64,000 bases of DNA, from contig NZ_CP050299.1 of the NCBI RefSeq assembly GCF_014189455.1, forward strand, positions 372,001 to 436,000. The letters are read 5' to 3'. Source of the DNA: Mesorhizobium huakuii (GTDB lineage Bacteria > Pseudomonadota > Alphaproteobacteria > Rhizobiales > Rhizobiaceae). The notes beneath the pieces are model-generated. The model ran no database searches. It was not told the DNA's origin and was given only the letters and a program-made list of their open reading frames with translations. A program made the translations under genes and the position numbers. Positions 49,041-58,519 of the stretch are shown in pieces (position 1 is the stretch's first letter; each line of letters opens with the position of its first letter).

Positions 49041-50981
49041 ATGCGCCACATCATGGCAAAGAGTCTCGCCCCCACCGACGGCGTCCGCGACTATCTGGCG
49101 GCGCAGGAGAAGAAATCGCTGCTGCGCTTCCTCACCTGCGGTTCCGTCGATGATGGCAAGTCGACGCTGATCGGGCGCCTGCTTTCCGACACCAAGCAGA
49201 TTTTCGAGGACCAGCTCGCCGCGCTCGAACGCGATTCGCGCAAGCACGGCACGACCGGCGACGACATCGATTTCGCGCTTCTGGTCGATGGCCTCGAGGC
49301 CGAGCGCGAGCAAGGCATCACCATCGACGTCGCCTATCGCTTCTTCGCCACGCCGAAGCGCAAGTTTATCGTTGCCGACACGCCCGGCCACGAACAATAC
49401 ACCCGCAACATGGCGACCGGCGCGTCGACCGCCGACCTGGCCATCGTGCTGATCGATGCCCGGCAAGGGGTGCTGCGCCAGACCAGGCGCCATTCGATCA
49501 TCGCTTCGCTACTCGGCATCCGGCACGTCGTTCTGGCCATCAACAAGATCGACCTCGTCGGCTTCGACGAAGCGGTCTTCGAACGGATCGTCGAAGATTA
49601 CAGGCAGTTCTCGCAGAAACTCGGCTTCCAGACCATCGTGCCGATCCCGATGTCTGCCCGCTACGGCGACAACGTCACCAACCGTTCGGACAAGACGGAA
49701 TGGTATTCCGGCCCGACGCTGATCGAACATCTCGAAACCGTGTCGGTCGACGAGGCCGCGGTTGAATTGCCGTTCCGCTTTCCGGTGCAGTATGTGAACC
49801 GTCCCAATCTCGACTTTCGCGGTTTTGCCGGCACCATTGCGTCGGGCTCGGCTGCGCCGGGCGACGAGGTCGTCGTCGCCAAATCCGGAAAATCCTCCCA
49901 TGTCCGGCGCATCGTCGCGCATGGCGGTGATTTGCAGAAGGCGGTCGCCGGCCAGGCCATCACCCTTGTCCTCGACGACGAGGTCGAGGTTTCCAGAGGT
50001 AACATGCTGGTGTCGCCGGCAGCGCGGCCGCAGGTCGCCGACCAGTTCGCTGCCAACATCGTCTGGTTCGACGAGCATGCGCTGCTGCCGGGCCGCTCCT
50101 ACATCCTGCGCACAGAGACCGACCAGACCAGCGCCACCGTCACCGACCTGAAATACCGGGTCAACGTCAACGACTTTGCCCATGAGGCGGCCAAGTCGCT
50201 GGAGATGAACGAAGTCGGCATCTGCAACATCTCGACGCGGGCGCCGATCGCCTTCGACACCTTCGCCGAAAACCGCACCACCGGCGCCTTCATCCTGATC
50301 GACCGCATCACCAACGCCACGGTCGGCACCGGTATGATCCTGCATTCGCTGCGCCGCGCCGAAAACATCCACTGGCAGTCGCTCGATGTCGGCAAGCGCG
50401 TCCGCGCCGACATGAAGAACCAGCGGCCCGCCGTGTTCTGGTTCACCGGGCTTTCCGGCTCCGGCAAGTCGACCATCGCCAATCTGTTCGAAAAGAAACT
50501 CTACGCCACCGGCCGCCATACCTACATCCTGGATGGGGATAATGTCCGCCACGGCCTCAACCGCGATCTCGGCTTCACCGACGCCGATCGCGTCGAAAAT
50601 ATCCGCCGCGTCGCCGAAGTGGCACGCCTGATGGCCGATGCCGGTCTGATCGTCATCGTCTCCTTCATTTCACCGTTCAGCGCCGAGCGGCGCATGGCGC
50701 GGGAATTGATGGCCGACGGTGAATTCGTCGAGGTGTTTGTCGACACGCCGTTCGAAGAATGCGCGAGACGCGACCCAAAGGGCCTGTATGCCCGGGCGCT
50801 GAATGGCGAGATCAAGAATTTCACCGGCGTCGATTCACCGTATGAAGTACCGGAAAAACCCGAAATCCATCTCAAGACACTCGGCAAGTCAGCCGAAGAG
50901 ATGGTAGAGGCCCTGGAACTTTGGCTGAACGAGCGCGACATTGCGCAACCACCTCCTGCCGACAATGGTGGATCCATCTGA
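49041..50981 (+). CDS. nodQ: NodQ, bifunctional ATP sulfurylase GTPase subunit and APS kinase
   Basis: This 646-residue fusion has a CysN-like GTPase (residues ~1-440): P-loop [15 protein letters not shown], '[19 protein letters not shown]' and '[14 protein letters not shown]'. The APS kinase domain (~455-635) has [20 protein letters not shown], '[20 protein letters not shown]' and '[16 protein letters not shown]'. With NodP it supplies PAPS to NodH. A second ATG lies four codons in. nodPQ look more GC-rich and chromosome-like than nodABC. Confidence 0.96.
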   Translation: MRHIMAKSLAPTDGVRDYLAAQEKKSLLRFLTCGSVDDGKSTLIGRLLSDTKQIFEDQLAALERDSRKHGTTGDDIDFALLVDGLEAEREQGITIDVAYRFFATPKRKFIVADTPGHEQYTRNMATGASTADLAIVLIDARQGVLRQTRRHSIIASLLGIRHVVLAINKIDLVGFDEAVFERIVEDYRQFSQKLGFQTIVPIPMSARYGDNVTNRSDKTEWYSGPTLIEHLETVSVDEAAVELPFRFPVQYVNRPNLDFRGFAGTIASGSAAPGDEVVVAKSGKSSHVRRIVAHGGDLQKAVAGQAITLVLDDEVEVSRGNMLVSPAARPQVADQFAANIVWFDEHALLPGRSYILRTETDQTSATVTDLKYRVNVNDFAHEAAKSLEMNEVGICNISTRAPIAFDTFAENRTTGAFILIDRITNATVGTGMILHSLRRAENIHWQSLDVGKRVRADMKNQRPAVFWFTGLSGSGKSTIANLFEKKLYATGRHTYILDGDNVRHGLNRDLGFTDADRVENIRRVAEVARLMADAGLIVIVSFISPFSAERRMARELMADGEFVEVFVDTPFEECARRDPKGLYARALNGEIKNFTGVDSPYEVPEKPEIHLKTLGKSAEEMVEALELWLNERDIAQPPPADNGGSI

Positions 50982-51423
50982 TGACAGGGCAGTCCTCGCC
51001 CTGTTCGAAGGGTCGGCACTGGCGGCGAGTGGCGCCATCGGCTGTCTTTGATGCCGGATTTAGCCATGAGACGAAGGCGGACGCCTCGCCCCACCTGCAG
51101 GGATTGTTGAGCCGGGGTCGCACACATCAGTTCGATGTCGGTTGCAAACTCAAAAACAACGAAACAGCCGGAGACCACCCACCTGATCACGCAGCATCGC
51201 CCTGAACTATGCGCTTCCCGACCAGATGGATGGAGCTCGTGGGTTGCTGCCGAGATCGTCAATTTTGCCGGTATGTGGCAATCGGCCATGGTTTGTGCCA
51301 CAGGCTGACATAATTCCGATAGGTCGAATTCAGATCCAACAAGTGCATTGCATTACGATATCGGACCGGGAACCGTAGACTGTGTTCCAGGCTGATGCGG
51401 ACGCATAAAAACGAGGAAGAAGG
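50982..51423 (+). other. Intergenic region after nodQ, nothing recognised
   Basis: No convincing gene, repeat or terminator is visible in this ~440-bp stretch. It probably separates the nod operon from an unrelated catabolic gene pair. Confidence 0.4.
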
Positions 51424-52866
51424 ATGGGAGCTGGAGCCTTGACCAGGGATGTTGAACCCGAGAATGCCGAGCGCCAGCGATGGCTGGCCCTGGCGGAAAA
51501 GGCGTTGGCCGGCGCATCCTTCGAGGAAAAGCTGGTCTCGCACACCGACGACAACATCCGCATCGAACCACTTTACGACCGCAGCACCGCAGCGGAACCA
51601 ACCGTGCGCGCAAACCCGAAATCGCCCTGGATCGTCAGCCAGCGCGTCGACGATCCGGATATCGACCGCGCCAGGGCCCAGGCCCTGGAGGACGTAGCGC
51701 AAGGCGCGACGGGATTGTCGCTTGTTTTTGAAGGCGCGCCCAACGCATTCGGCTACGGCTTGCCGAGGACGGCGCAGGCACTGGAGACAGTGCTGGACGG
51801 TGTGCCGCTCAACCGTATCCAGATCCGCATCGATGCCCATCCCTGGAGCCGGGCCGTGGCCGACTGGCTGGTGGCGCTCCTGAGCAAGCGCCGTTCGGAC
51901 CCGGCAAAGCTCAACCTCTCCTTCGGCATCGATCCGGCGGCGATCTTCGCCGGGACCGGCCGGCTGCGCATGTCGATCGAGGCGTTGCAGGCGTCGATGC
52001 CGCAGTCGTTGGCGCATTTCTTCTCGATGGGCGTTCCGGGCGTGCTCCTGGAGGCGGACGGCCGCGTGCTCCACAATGCCGGCGCCACGGAGGCGCAAGA
52101 GCTTGGCATCATGCTGGCTTCGGCGGTCTCCTATCTCAGAATGTTCGAGACGGCGCGGCAGCCGCTTGTCTATGCCGCACCCCATATCGGCTTTGCGCTC
52201 AGCGTCGACCAGGACCAATTCCTGTCGGTGGCCAAGGTTCGGGCACTGCGCAGGCTCTGGGCACGGCTGCAGGAAGCCTGTTCGATCCCCAATTCCACCG
52301 CCAATATCCACGCAGAGACGTCGTTTCGCATGATGACGGCATTGGACCCCGAAACCAACATCCTGCGCACCACGATTGCCTGCTTTGCGGCAGCATCAGG
52401 CGGCGCCGATTCGATCTCAATCCTGCCGCACACGATCGCGCATGGTCTGCCGGCGGGTTTTGCCCGCCGCGTTGCCCGCAACGCGCAACTGATCATGGCC
52501 AATGAAAGCCATATCGATCATGTCGCCGATCCTGCCTACGGATCCGGCGCGGTCGAAGCGCTGACCGCGGAACTGTGCGAGATGGCCTGGGCGGAATTGC
52601 AGACAATCGAGGCCGAGGGCGGCGTCTTGTCCAGCCTCCAGGGCGGGCATATCCAGGCACGCGTTCATGCCGCGGCAGCGCGGCGCAACGCAGCCTATCA
52701 GGCAGGCGAGCCAACCATCATCGCCACCACGCTCTATCCGTTGAAAAGCGAACGTCCGGTCGAGACGCTGGCAGCGGAACGACGGCCCGCCTTCACCGAA
52801 GGCGTTGCCGTCTGCGAGCCCCTGTTTGCGGTTCGCATCGACCAATCGATCGGAGCCTCCTCTTGA
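51424..52866 (+). CDS. Methylmalonyl-CoA mutase small-subunit-like protein
   Basis: This 480-residue protein matches the small (beta) subunit of two-subunit methylmalonyl-CoA mutases: N-terminal 'RQRWLALAEKALAGASFEEK', 'RIEPLYDRSTAAEP' and 'WIVSQRVDDPDIDRARAQAL', then the (beta/alpha)8 barrel with 'AETSFRMMTALDPETNILRT'. Small subunits lack B12 binding and need the large subunit, which here is truncated after ~30 codons. The enzyme is therefore probably inactive unless another large subunit exists. The ATG follows GAGGAAGAAGG. Confidence 0.85.
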   Translation: MGAGALTRDVEPENAERQRWLALAEKALAGASFEEKLVSHTDDNIRIEPLYDRSTAAEPTVRANPKSPWIVSQRVDDPDIDRARAQALEDVAQGATGLSLVFEGAPNAFGYGLPRTAQALETVLDGVPLNRIQIRIDAHPWSRAVADWLVALLSKRRSDPAKLNLSFGIDPAAIFAGTGRLRMSIEALQASMPQSLAHFFSMGVPGVLLEADGRVLHNAGATEAQELGIMLASAVSYLRMFETARQPLVYAAPHIGFALSVDQDQFLSVAKVRALRRLWARLQEACSIPNSTANIHAETSFRMMTALDPETNILRTTIACFAAASGGADSISILPHTIAHGLPAGFARRVARNAQLIMANESHIDHVADPAYGSGAVEALTAELCEMAWAELQTIEAEGGVLSSLQGGHIQARVHAAAARRNAAYQAGEPTIIATTLYPLKSERPVETLAAERRPAFTEGVAVCEPLFAVRIDQSIGASS

Positions 52867-52950
52867 TCCCTGATTTCAGCCAGATCGGCTGGGTGCCGCC
52901 ACGCCGCGCACCCATCGAGGTCAAAGGCCAGCGGATGACGCCGGAAGGCC
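52863..52950 (+). pseudogene. Truncated start of methylmalonyl-CoA mutase large subunit
   Basis: Overlapping the end of the small subunit, the frame 'IPDFSQIGWVPPRRAPIEVK' followed by 'GQRMTPEG' is the usual N-terminus of the large subunit, opening with TTG. Homology stops at about 52950, shortly before IS110-associated sequence; the rest of the gene is missing. Confidence 0.75.
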
Positions 52951-53307
52951 TTGTCAGCATTGATGCGGTCAATCTCCACGACGCAGGCTCCGGTCAGGCG
53001 AATCTTGGCCGCGTCGTTCGCTAGCAAGCTTCTCTGATTGGGGTCGTTGAGGTCAAGCTCCTCCTGATATTTTTCCGGACCATGTCGCCCCGCGGGTCAC
53101 TCGCTTCTCTTCGCGGTCGACGTTAGGCCGCCGCATGATGGGGTCAGTAGAGCGAGGCGTCTCAATCTGTTGAACGACTTTGGGAGAGTTCGCCCAGGAT
53201 CGTGCCTGCTAACGAGATCACCTTGCCCATCGTCCCCACGGGAACGATCCGGATCACGCCCTTTCGGGCGGAATAAACTCCTCCTTCGTTGGTCCGTTAT
53301 CCCCATT
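52951..53307 (-). other. Junction sequence and IS110 flank without recognised gene
   Basis: This stretch lies between the truncated mutase gene and the IS110 transposase stop. It probably contains the 3' non-coding end of the element plus foreign debris. I could not place the exact IS boundary. Confidence 0.4.
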
Positions 53308-54345
53308 TCATGCCGATACGCGGCCGGGTGCCTTGCCGAAGCGGAATTCTGTTGCATCACTCCACATGCGATGCAGAATGACAGCGAGCTTGCGGGCAAC
53401 AGCAACTCGGGCTCGAGCCATACCGCGCCGTTTGGCGACGTTCATGCCCCAGGCTCTGAGGCTCGACCATTTCTTGCTGAGCACGAGCAGCGAATGGGCT
53501 GCCTCATAGAGAGCCGTGCGGGCGAGTTCGTCACCGCATCGGCTGACCTTGCCCTGAATGTCCGTCTCACCAGATTGATAGCGTGCCGGGGTCAGACCCA
53601 GATGCGCGCCGACATCCCTCGAGCGACGAAAGCGGTCCGGCTGATCAATCGTGGCACGAAAGGCGAGCGCGGTGATGGGTCCCACACCTGGAACGCTCAT
53701 CAGCCGCCGACAGACCTCTTCCTGGCGAACGAGACCGAGAACCTGCTTCGTCAGGCGGGCGAACTCTCCCAGCATTGTAGCGAGGATCGTCAGCAGTGGC
53801 TCGACCAAAGGCATGACAACCGGATCCGTGCCGGCCAACTCGCGCACACGACTGGCGAAGGCGGTTCGCGACGGCGTGCCCAGCTTGATGCCGGCCTCCC
53901 GCAGGATCGCCCGAACCACGTTCTCGATGGTGCGCGTTTCGTTCAGCACCGTGCGGCGGGCGACGAGGAGGGATCGCCAGAGACGGCACTGCCGGCTCTT
54001 GACATGCACCTGTCGATACCAGCCGGTGCGCATGATCTGCGCCAGCGCGCGGGCGTCATTCCGATCCGTCTTGTTTGGCATCATCTTCATCGCCGCATTG
54101 GCCTGCCGGGTCTCGATGCAAATGGCCGGCAGGCCATCGGCGCACATCCCGTCGTGAAGCCAGGCCGTCAGCGAACACGCTTCGAGCCCGATGCGCTCCA
54201 GCGGCAGATCGACTTTCCGCAACGCTTCGATCAACGCCTGCGGCTCGCTCGCCGCACGCGTCTCCTTCACGATCCGCCCGGCCTCGTCGACCACGCAAAT
54301 CGCGGTCTCTTCCAAAGACACGTCAAGTCCGGCAAAATACTTCAT
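53308..54345 (-). CDS. IS110-family transposase (DEDD recombinase)
   Basis: This 345-residue protein has an N-terminal RuvC-like DEDD domain ('YFAGLDVSLEETAICVVDEA', 'RIGLEACSLTAWLHDGM', 'KTDRNDARALAQIMRTGWYR') and a C-terminal transposase_20 domain ('LMSVPGVGPITALAFRATI' and 'GAHLGLTPARYQSGETDIQG'). The length is normal and the gene intact. IS110 elements lack terminal inverted repeats. In the IS110 group a bridge RNA is encoded in the non-coding end upstream of the gene, which here would be about 54346-54480. Confidence 0.93.
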   Translation of the reverse strand: MKYFAGLDVSLEETAICVVDEAGRIVKETRAASEPQALIEALRKVDLPLERIGLEACSLTAWLHDGMCADGLPAICIETRQANAAMKMMPNKTDRNDARALAQIMRTGWYRQVHVKSRQCRLWRSLLVARRTVLNETRTIENVVRAILREAGIKLGTPSRTAFASRVRELAGTDPVVMPLVEPLLTILATMLGEFARLTKQVLGLVRQEEVCRRLMSVPGVGPITALAFRATIDQPDRFRRSRDVGAHLGLTPARYQSGETDIQGKVSRCGDELARTALYEAAHSLLVLSKKWSSLRAWGMNVAKRRGMARARVAVARKLAVILHRMWSDATEFRFGKAPGRVSA

Positions 54346-54545
54346 GGCTGCTCCTCCTGATGTTTGTGGCGATCTACATCGACCACGTTCTCACATCTCG
54401 ACAGGAGCAGCCGCCCTCAATCTGGCTCGGGCGAGACCCCAATCACCCCATCTGTAAAGGTCTACAGGCTGCATCAATGGCGGCTTTGCCCTTCGATGGC
54501 GGGAACACATCCCGCATGGAGGCGACGCATGCGCCAACGACGTCC

Positions 54546-54683
54546 TGTCGGGACCCTCAAAGTTTGCCTCGCATCGTCGTGTAACTATTTGAAATATCTC
54601 AATATTTTATACAGAAATGCCTCACGAATTCAGGCTTTAGACACAACAGGACGCCTCGCTTTGGACACGACAGTGCGCCTCAC
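54546..54683 (-). mobile_element. Candidate Tn7-like transposon end with repeated binding-site motifs
   Basis: Starting at TGTCGGGACCCTC, the motif ACA...GCCTCRC recurs four times, at about 54554-54572, 54607-54625, 54636-54659 and 54660-54683. The last two are adjacent 24-bp repeats (TTTAGACACAACAGG.. and TTTGGACACGACAG.., 19 of 24 bases equal). Such short ordered repeats behind a TGT end are typical of TnsB/TniA transposase-binding sites. The next gene inward looks TniQ-like, which supports this reading. Confidence 0.5.
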
Positions 54684-54695
54684 TTGTGCTGGGGT

Positions 54696-54725
54696 ACAAA
54701 AAACCCGGCAGGCGCCGGGCTTTGT
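54696..54725 (-). terminator. Rho-independent terminator hairpin
   Basis: ACAAAAAACCCGGC-AGGC-GCCGGGCTTTGT forms a strong GC stem flanked by A and T runs that work in either direction. It lies just downstream of the stop of the TniQ-like gene. Confidence 0.75.
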
Positions 54726-54743
54726 ATTGATGGACGTCTTGGG

Positions 54744-55898
54744 TCAAACGGACGGCAGCGAGTCTCGACGATAAAACCTCGTGCTGATCGTTTCGCGGTC
54801 GAATGCCAGCGGGACGCCGGACTCTTCAAGAGCCGACTTCAATCCGCTGAAATGAACTCCCCGTTCCTTTGCGAGCCGAATGAGCGACACATAGGTTCTC
54901 ATGAATTCATCAAGGTCGGCTCGCATCACCAGTTTCTGCGGGCAACGGTTGACGGGATTGATGCCAACCCTGAATGGGAGGTGGCCTTGCGCGAGGAGGG
55001 CGGTAAGAACTTCAGATCTTACGCCGAGGCTCTTTTCGGTTTCGCGAAGGGACAGTCCGCCATGCTCCTCTCGTCGCACCAGTAGGCGGACCTCATCCGG
55101 ATCGACCAGGAGAGAAAGGAAACCGCAGTCAGTCGGCGACTTTCTCGTGCGCGTCAGTTTCCCTTCGAGCTTAAGCCTGACGATCTCCATGACAGCGCAG
55201 CATGCTTGCTTTCCGGCACTGAGGAGATTGCAGAACCCGGGGTCCGCCTCGCCAGGTTCGTCTGCGCCGGCGAGGAGGCGCGCCAGGAAATCATCCAGGG
55301 CCGCCTTTGCAAAATTGTAGTGCGTAAGAACTCCTTGGTCGAGTTCGATCACGGGTCGGATGAACCCGTGCTCCAGCAGGCCGCGGTCGTGGAGGCGAGG
55401 CACGTTGAGGTATTTCGCAGCATCCGTCATAGGCAAAGCGTCGAACACGCGCCGGATGAACGTGCGGCCTTCTTCGGCATCGAAGAGCACCTTGTCATCG
55501 GGGACAGTTCGTGTCGTCTCATCGATCAACTTGCCAAGAAGGAGCAGTTTGCGAAGGCGTTTGGGATGAGTTTCGAACTCGATGGATGCGGTTCGTACGG
55601 AATGCAACTTCCGGGTAGATACCGGCCTTCCGAAGATCTCATCCTCTGGACCGACCGGCATCGTCTCGATCGAGTGGCGCATGATGATGTCACGAAGGGG
55701 TTCATAGGCGTCGTCGTCGGACTCGTGGGCGAGCCAGTCATACAGGCGGCAGAAAGCGGTTTTGGGACCGGTCTGCAGTTTCCTGTGATTGGACTTCGAC
55801 TGGAGCAAATTCAATAGTTCCCGGATCGCAGGCTCGCCGAGCCGGGCGATTTCGAAACCCCTGAGGGAAGCGCGATGGCCCGCCGTCACCCGCCCCAA
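54744..55898 (-). CDS. TniQ-like transposition protein, probably 5'-truncated
   Basis: This 384-residue protein has no certain family, but it resembles the C-terminal part of TniQ-type target-selection proteins of Tn7-like elements. It has helix-turn-helix-like stretches ('LPMTDAAKYLNVPRLHDRGL' and 'LSLRETEKSLGVRSEVLTAL' followed by 'LAQGHLPF'), a 'INPVNRCPQKLVMRADLDEF' segment and a 'FYRRDSL' ending. The N-terminal zinc-binding part of TniQ is not visible, and the sequence upstream appears shifted or lost. It stands beside the candidate transposon end. Confidence 0.55.
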   Translation of the reverse strand: MGRVTAGHRASLRGFEIARLGEPAIRELLNLLQSKSNHRKLQTGPKTAFCRLYDWLAHESDDDAYEPLRDIIMRHSIETMPVGPEDEIFGRPVSTRKLHSVRTASIEFETHPKRLRKLLLLGKLIDETTRTVPDDKVLFDAEEGRTFIRRVFDALPMTDAAKYLNVPRLHDRGLLEHGFIRPVIELDQGVLTHYNFAKAALDDFLARLLAGADEPGEADPGFCNLLSAGKQACCAVMEIVRLKLEGKLTRTRKSPTDCGFLSLLVDPDEVRLLVRREEHGGLSLRETEKSLGVRSEVLTALLAQGHLPFRVGINPVNRCPQKLVMRADLDEFMRTYVSLIRLAKERGVHFSGLKSALEESGVPLAFDRETISTRFYRRDSLPSV

Positions 55899-56541
55899 CC
55901 TTTCGGGCTCGCAAAGGTTCCGAGGCGCAGTATCTCAGGCGCCAGCTGAACGCATCCACTATACCTCTGGATACGGCATTAGATATTTTGCAATCTCGTC
56001 GTGATACGCCACTTGGTCGAAGGTCCGCAGCGATCGATCCCAGCGAAGGTCGCTCCCGCAGACTATGGCGGTCATGAAGTTTTCATGAGGTGGCACTGTC
56101 TTGGGACGAGGCCCGTAAGAATCTGGCTCGGTTTCCAGAGATGGGTAAAACGTTCGATCGCCTGCCGATCCCAGGTTCCCATCGATTGGTGATTGGAGAC
56201 TATCTTCTCTGGCGGTGCCACCGAATAGCGGATGGCGTCGGAGGCAAATCACGTCCTCGTCATGGCGGGTCGCAGTAAGCTGGCAGGCTTGGCCCCCGGT
56301 TTTTGCGCTGCGCCGCCATCAACTCGGTCGAATGCCCTATCAGGCATATTCAGCGCATTTTTACTCCCAAAAGCTTAGGCCCCACAGGCGTGAACCTGCA
56401 GGGCCTTGACGATCTATCTTGCCGAATGGGTACGGCTGACATTCGTAAATATGGTGGCTCACAGGTGCTCTGTCAAGCGACTGAGGCCTAGCCAGTGCAA
56501 AATAGCCTTACGCACCTCCAACAAGTCCACTTTCGAGAGGC
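55899..56541 (-). other. Region of short frames, nothing recognised
   Basis: The first part may contain the decayed 5' end of the TniQ-like gene. The rest shows only short frames on both strands with no family resemblance that I trust. Confidence 0.4.
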
Positions 56542-56898
56542 TCACGTTAGACCTCTTCCCTGCCAAAAAGGCTGGTCGAGGCGTTCGTTGCTAACGGTCT
56601 CCAGCATGTCGGCCTTGAGCCAGTTTTCCTCATGCGGATCAAAAAATGGGTACGCCCCCGGAGGAATGCAATAATGATACTTTTGCGGTGTTTTTGGAGC
56701 GACAGTTGAGAACGGTGCGATGGTGGTGAGTCCTCGGCCGGCACTCAGCGCGACACAGTGACGCTCCTTGTACATCTCAGGTTTGACACCGAGCGGGCCC
56801 TTCATGATCCCTGGTTCCGCAATCTTGTCGGGTTCTGGTCCAAAATCGCATATCAACACTTGTCCCGGTTGAGGGAAAATTCCTGCCCTTAGCGCCAT
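56542..56898 (-). CDS. PemK/MazF-family toxin-like protein
   Basis: This 118-residue protein shows 'PGQVLICDFGPEPDKIAEPG', 'IMKGPLGVKPEMYKERHCVA' and 'TIAPFSTVAPKTPQKYHYCI', the pattern of a rhizobial PemK/MazF-type endoribonuclease branch. The C-terminus 'LKADMLETVSNERLDQPFWQ' is slightly short. I see no antitoxin gene immediately upstream, so it may be an orphan or a relic. Confidence 0.7.
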   Translation of the reverse strand: MALRAGIFPQPGQVLICDFGPEPDKIAEPGIMKGPLGVKPEMYKERHCVALSAGRGLTTIAPFSTVAPKTPQKYHYCIPPGAYPFFDPHEENWLKADMLETVSNERLDQPFWQGRGLT

Positions 56899-57576
56899 AC
56901 GTCGGCACTACAACCTATGCGTCAGTTCGACAAGACCAGGCGGCAGGTCCTGTGTCGCTGCCTACGAGAAATCGGGTCTGCTCAGGACCCACCAAGGATT
57001 AGCCTACGATAGAACGGTCGCTGCGGCGGAGCGGTTGGCAGAGGCCGCGGGCAGCCGCTGCCTTCGAAGGACGTCGGCCGAGGCCGGGACGGTGAGGAAA
57101 CTGACGGAACGGGGGGCTTCGGGGAAGCCGTGCCGCGCATGAAAGCCTGCGGCGGTGACGTGACGTCAACCCTGAATCGAAAGACCTGGCGCCCGAGGAG
57201 CGCGCCGGGGAGGGGCGGATGCTCGCGTCAATCCTTTCGCAAAGGACTCCCGTGATGGTGCAGCCGCTTTCGCAAGGAGTCGTTTCCGCGCGGGGTGGGG
57301 GCATGGGGGCGCACCGGTCCACGCCCGCGGGCCTCCTGATGCTGTTCACCGAGGACTGGCAAAGGAACATCACCATGCCTGAGAGAACGAGTTAAGCAGT
57401 GCCGAAGAGAACGCCCGCAGGATAGGATTTGTGTTCACTAAGAGCTTGGCTGCGTTGCGCGCGAGGGCGGAGGCATCCACCACGAAAAGGCTGTCGATCC
57501 TGCTTGATAGAACCCCAAGGCAAGGGCTAACGGGATCGAGCCTATCTACCAAACACAGGCGACCCTTTTGGAGTCC
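56899..57576 (+). other. GC-rich intergenic region, nothing recognised
   Basis: No gene is convincing. Two near copies of TTTCGCAAAGGACTCC / TTTCGCAAGGAGTC occur around 57233-57286, but they do not build a clear RNA structure by eye. Confidence 0.4.
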
Positions 57577-57846
57577 TCACATTTTCGGGCTAACCGAACT
57601 TCCTTCCTCTACAAGCTCGTCTCCTGGATCTGGCGCGACATCCGGCGCGCGATCCAAGATCGCCAAGGCCGCATCGGTACTGCCGCGCGCGGCCCTTTTC
57701 TTGAGACTGAGGATTGCGCGCCGATGGCCGACACCGTCGGCAATGAACGCCGATAGGAGCTGGTTCAGCGACACGTTGTCTTCTGCTGCAGCCTGCTTGG
57801 CCTCTTCCATCACATGGTCGGCAAGCCTCAACGGATATGTGCTCAT
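57577..57846 (-). CDS. Antitoxin of a PIN-type toxin-antitoxin pair
   Basis: This 89-residue protein starts 'STYPLRLADHVMEEAKQAAA' and 'DNVSLNQLLSAFIADGVGHR', a ribbon-helix-helix/HicB-like pattern ('PLRLPDHL...AKRLAEEDGVSLNQFI..A') common in antitoxins. The remaining tail is probably the toxin-binding part. Its ATG overlaps the stop of the PIN toxin gene by 4 bp, giving toxin-first order. Confidence 0.82.
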   Translation of the reverse strand: MSTYPLRLADHVMEEAKQAAAEDNVSLNQLLSAFIADGVGHRRAILSLKKRAARGSTDAALAILDRAPDVAPDPGDELVEEGSSVSPKM

Positions 57847-58280
57847 GATGGTTGGTTCCTTCTTCTGAATTCGGCGACGAAAGCTCCTGCCTTGATGATC
57901 GAAATGCCAAAATCGCCTACTGCCGGAATGTCAAAATGCCGATCACTGGTGACGATGGTCCTCGCTCCGGCGGCGAGGGCACATTCGATGTAAAGGTCGT
58001 CCTTGGGATCGGTCAGGAACGGCCTGAACCGGAACCAAGGGGAGACCAGTTTGGCGCGCTTGAATACCGCGTCGAGGACAACATCGATCTCTTCGTTTGT
58101 GATCCATGGGTTCTCTCCGAGAATCCCGGCACGCTTCAGCACGTCCTCGTATTCGAGCGAGACGGCAGGCGACACGGCGAAAGGGACGTTTCCCTGGATC
58201 ATCTCGCGGACGATCACGTTCGAAGCACCGTTCGATGACCGCAATCCAGCCAGCAAGACATTGGCATCGAACACATTCAT
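57843..58280 (-). CDS. PIN-domain toxin
   Basis: This ~145-residue PIN-domain ribonuclease has the first acidic residue in 'NVFDANVLLAGLRSSNGASN', Glu in 'VSLEYEDVLKRAGIL', and Asp residues in 'LTDPKDDLYIECALAAGART' and 'IVTSDRHF', matching the toxin family of the type 'putative toxin, PIN family'. The ATG at 58280 (MNVFDANV) is preferred over one at 58301, which would sit inside the palindrome that is probably the operator. Confidence 0.85.
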   Translation of the reverse strand: MNVFDANVLLAGLRSSNGASNVIVREMIQGNVPFAVSPAVSLEYEDVLKRAGILGENPWITNEEIDVVLDAVFKRAKLVSPWFRFRPFLTDPKDDLYIECALAAGARTIVTSDRHFDIPAVGDFGISIIKAGAFVAEFRRRNQPS

Positions 58281-58290
58281 AGCTTCAATA

Positions 58291-58310
58291 TGATATCTCA
58301 TGTGATATCA
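58291..58310 (-). promoter_or_regulatory. Palindromic operator candidate of the PIN toxin-antitoxin operon
   Basis: TGATATC-6 bp-GATATCA has two perfect 7-bp arms and lies directly upstream of the toxin start. Toxin-antitoxin pairs usually repress themselves at such palindromes. Confidence 0.6.
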
Positions 58311-58519
58311 TGTCAAGTGGCGGAAGGCGCTTGAGGATATCCCAGCGCTATCAACGCCCGGATGAAGGCAGGAGGCGCGCAAGTCGTCAGGGACGATGTA
58401 GGCGTGAAGGTGCGCATGGGCTTCGTCGGTTTGCCGGACGCCGACAGAAGGCGGTCGCCATACTGTCGCTCCATTGCCGTCGGCTCTCGGAGGGCCTTTG
58501 CCGAGGCTAGCAGAACTGG

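Noticed and set aside
57180..57300. Repeated TTTCGCAA-GGA motifs suggesting an intron end
   Set aside because: No domain V structure or maturase gene could be recognised.
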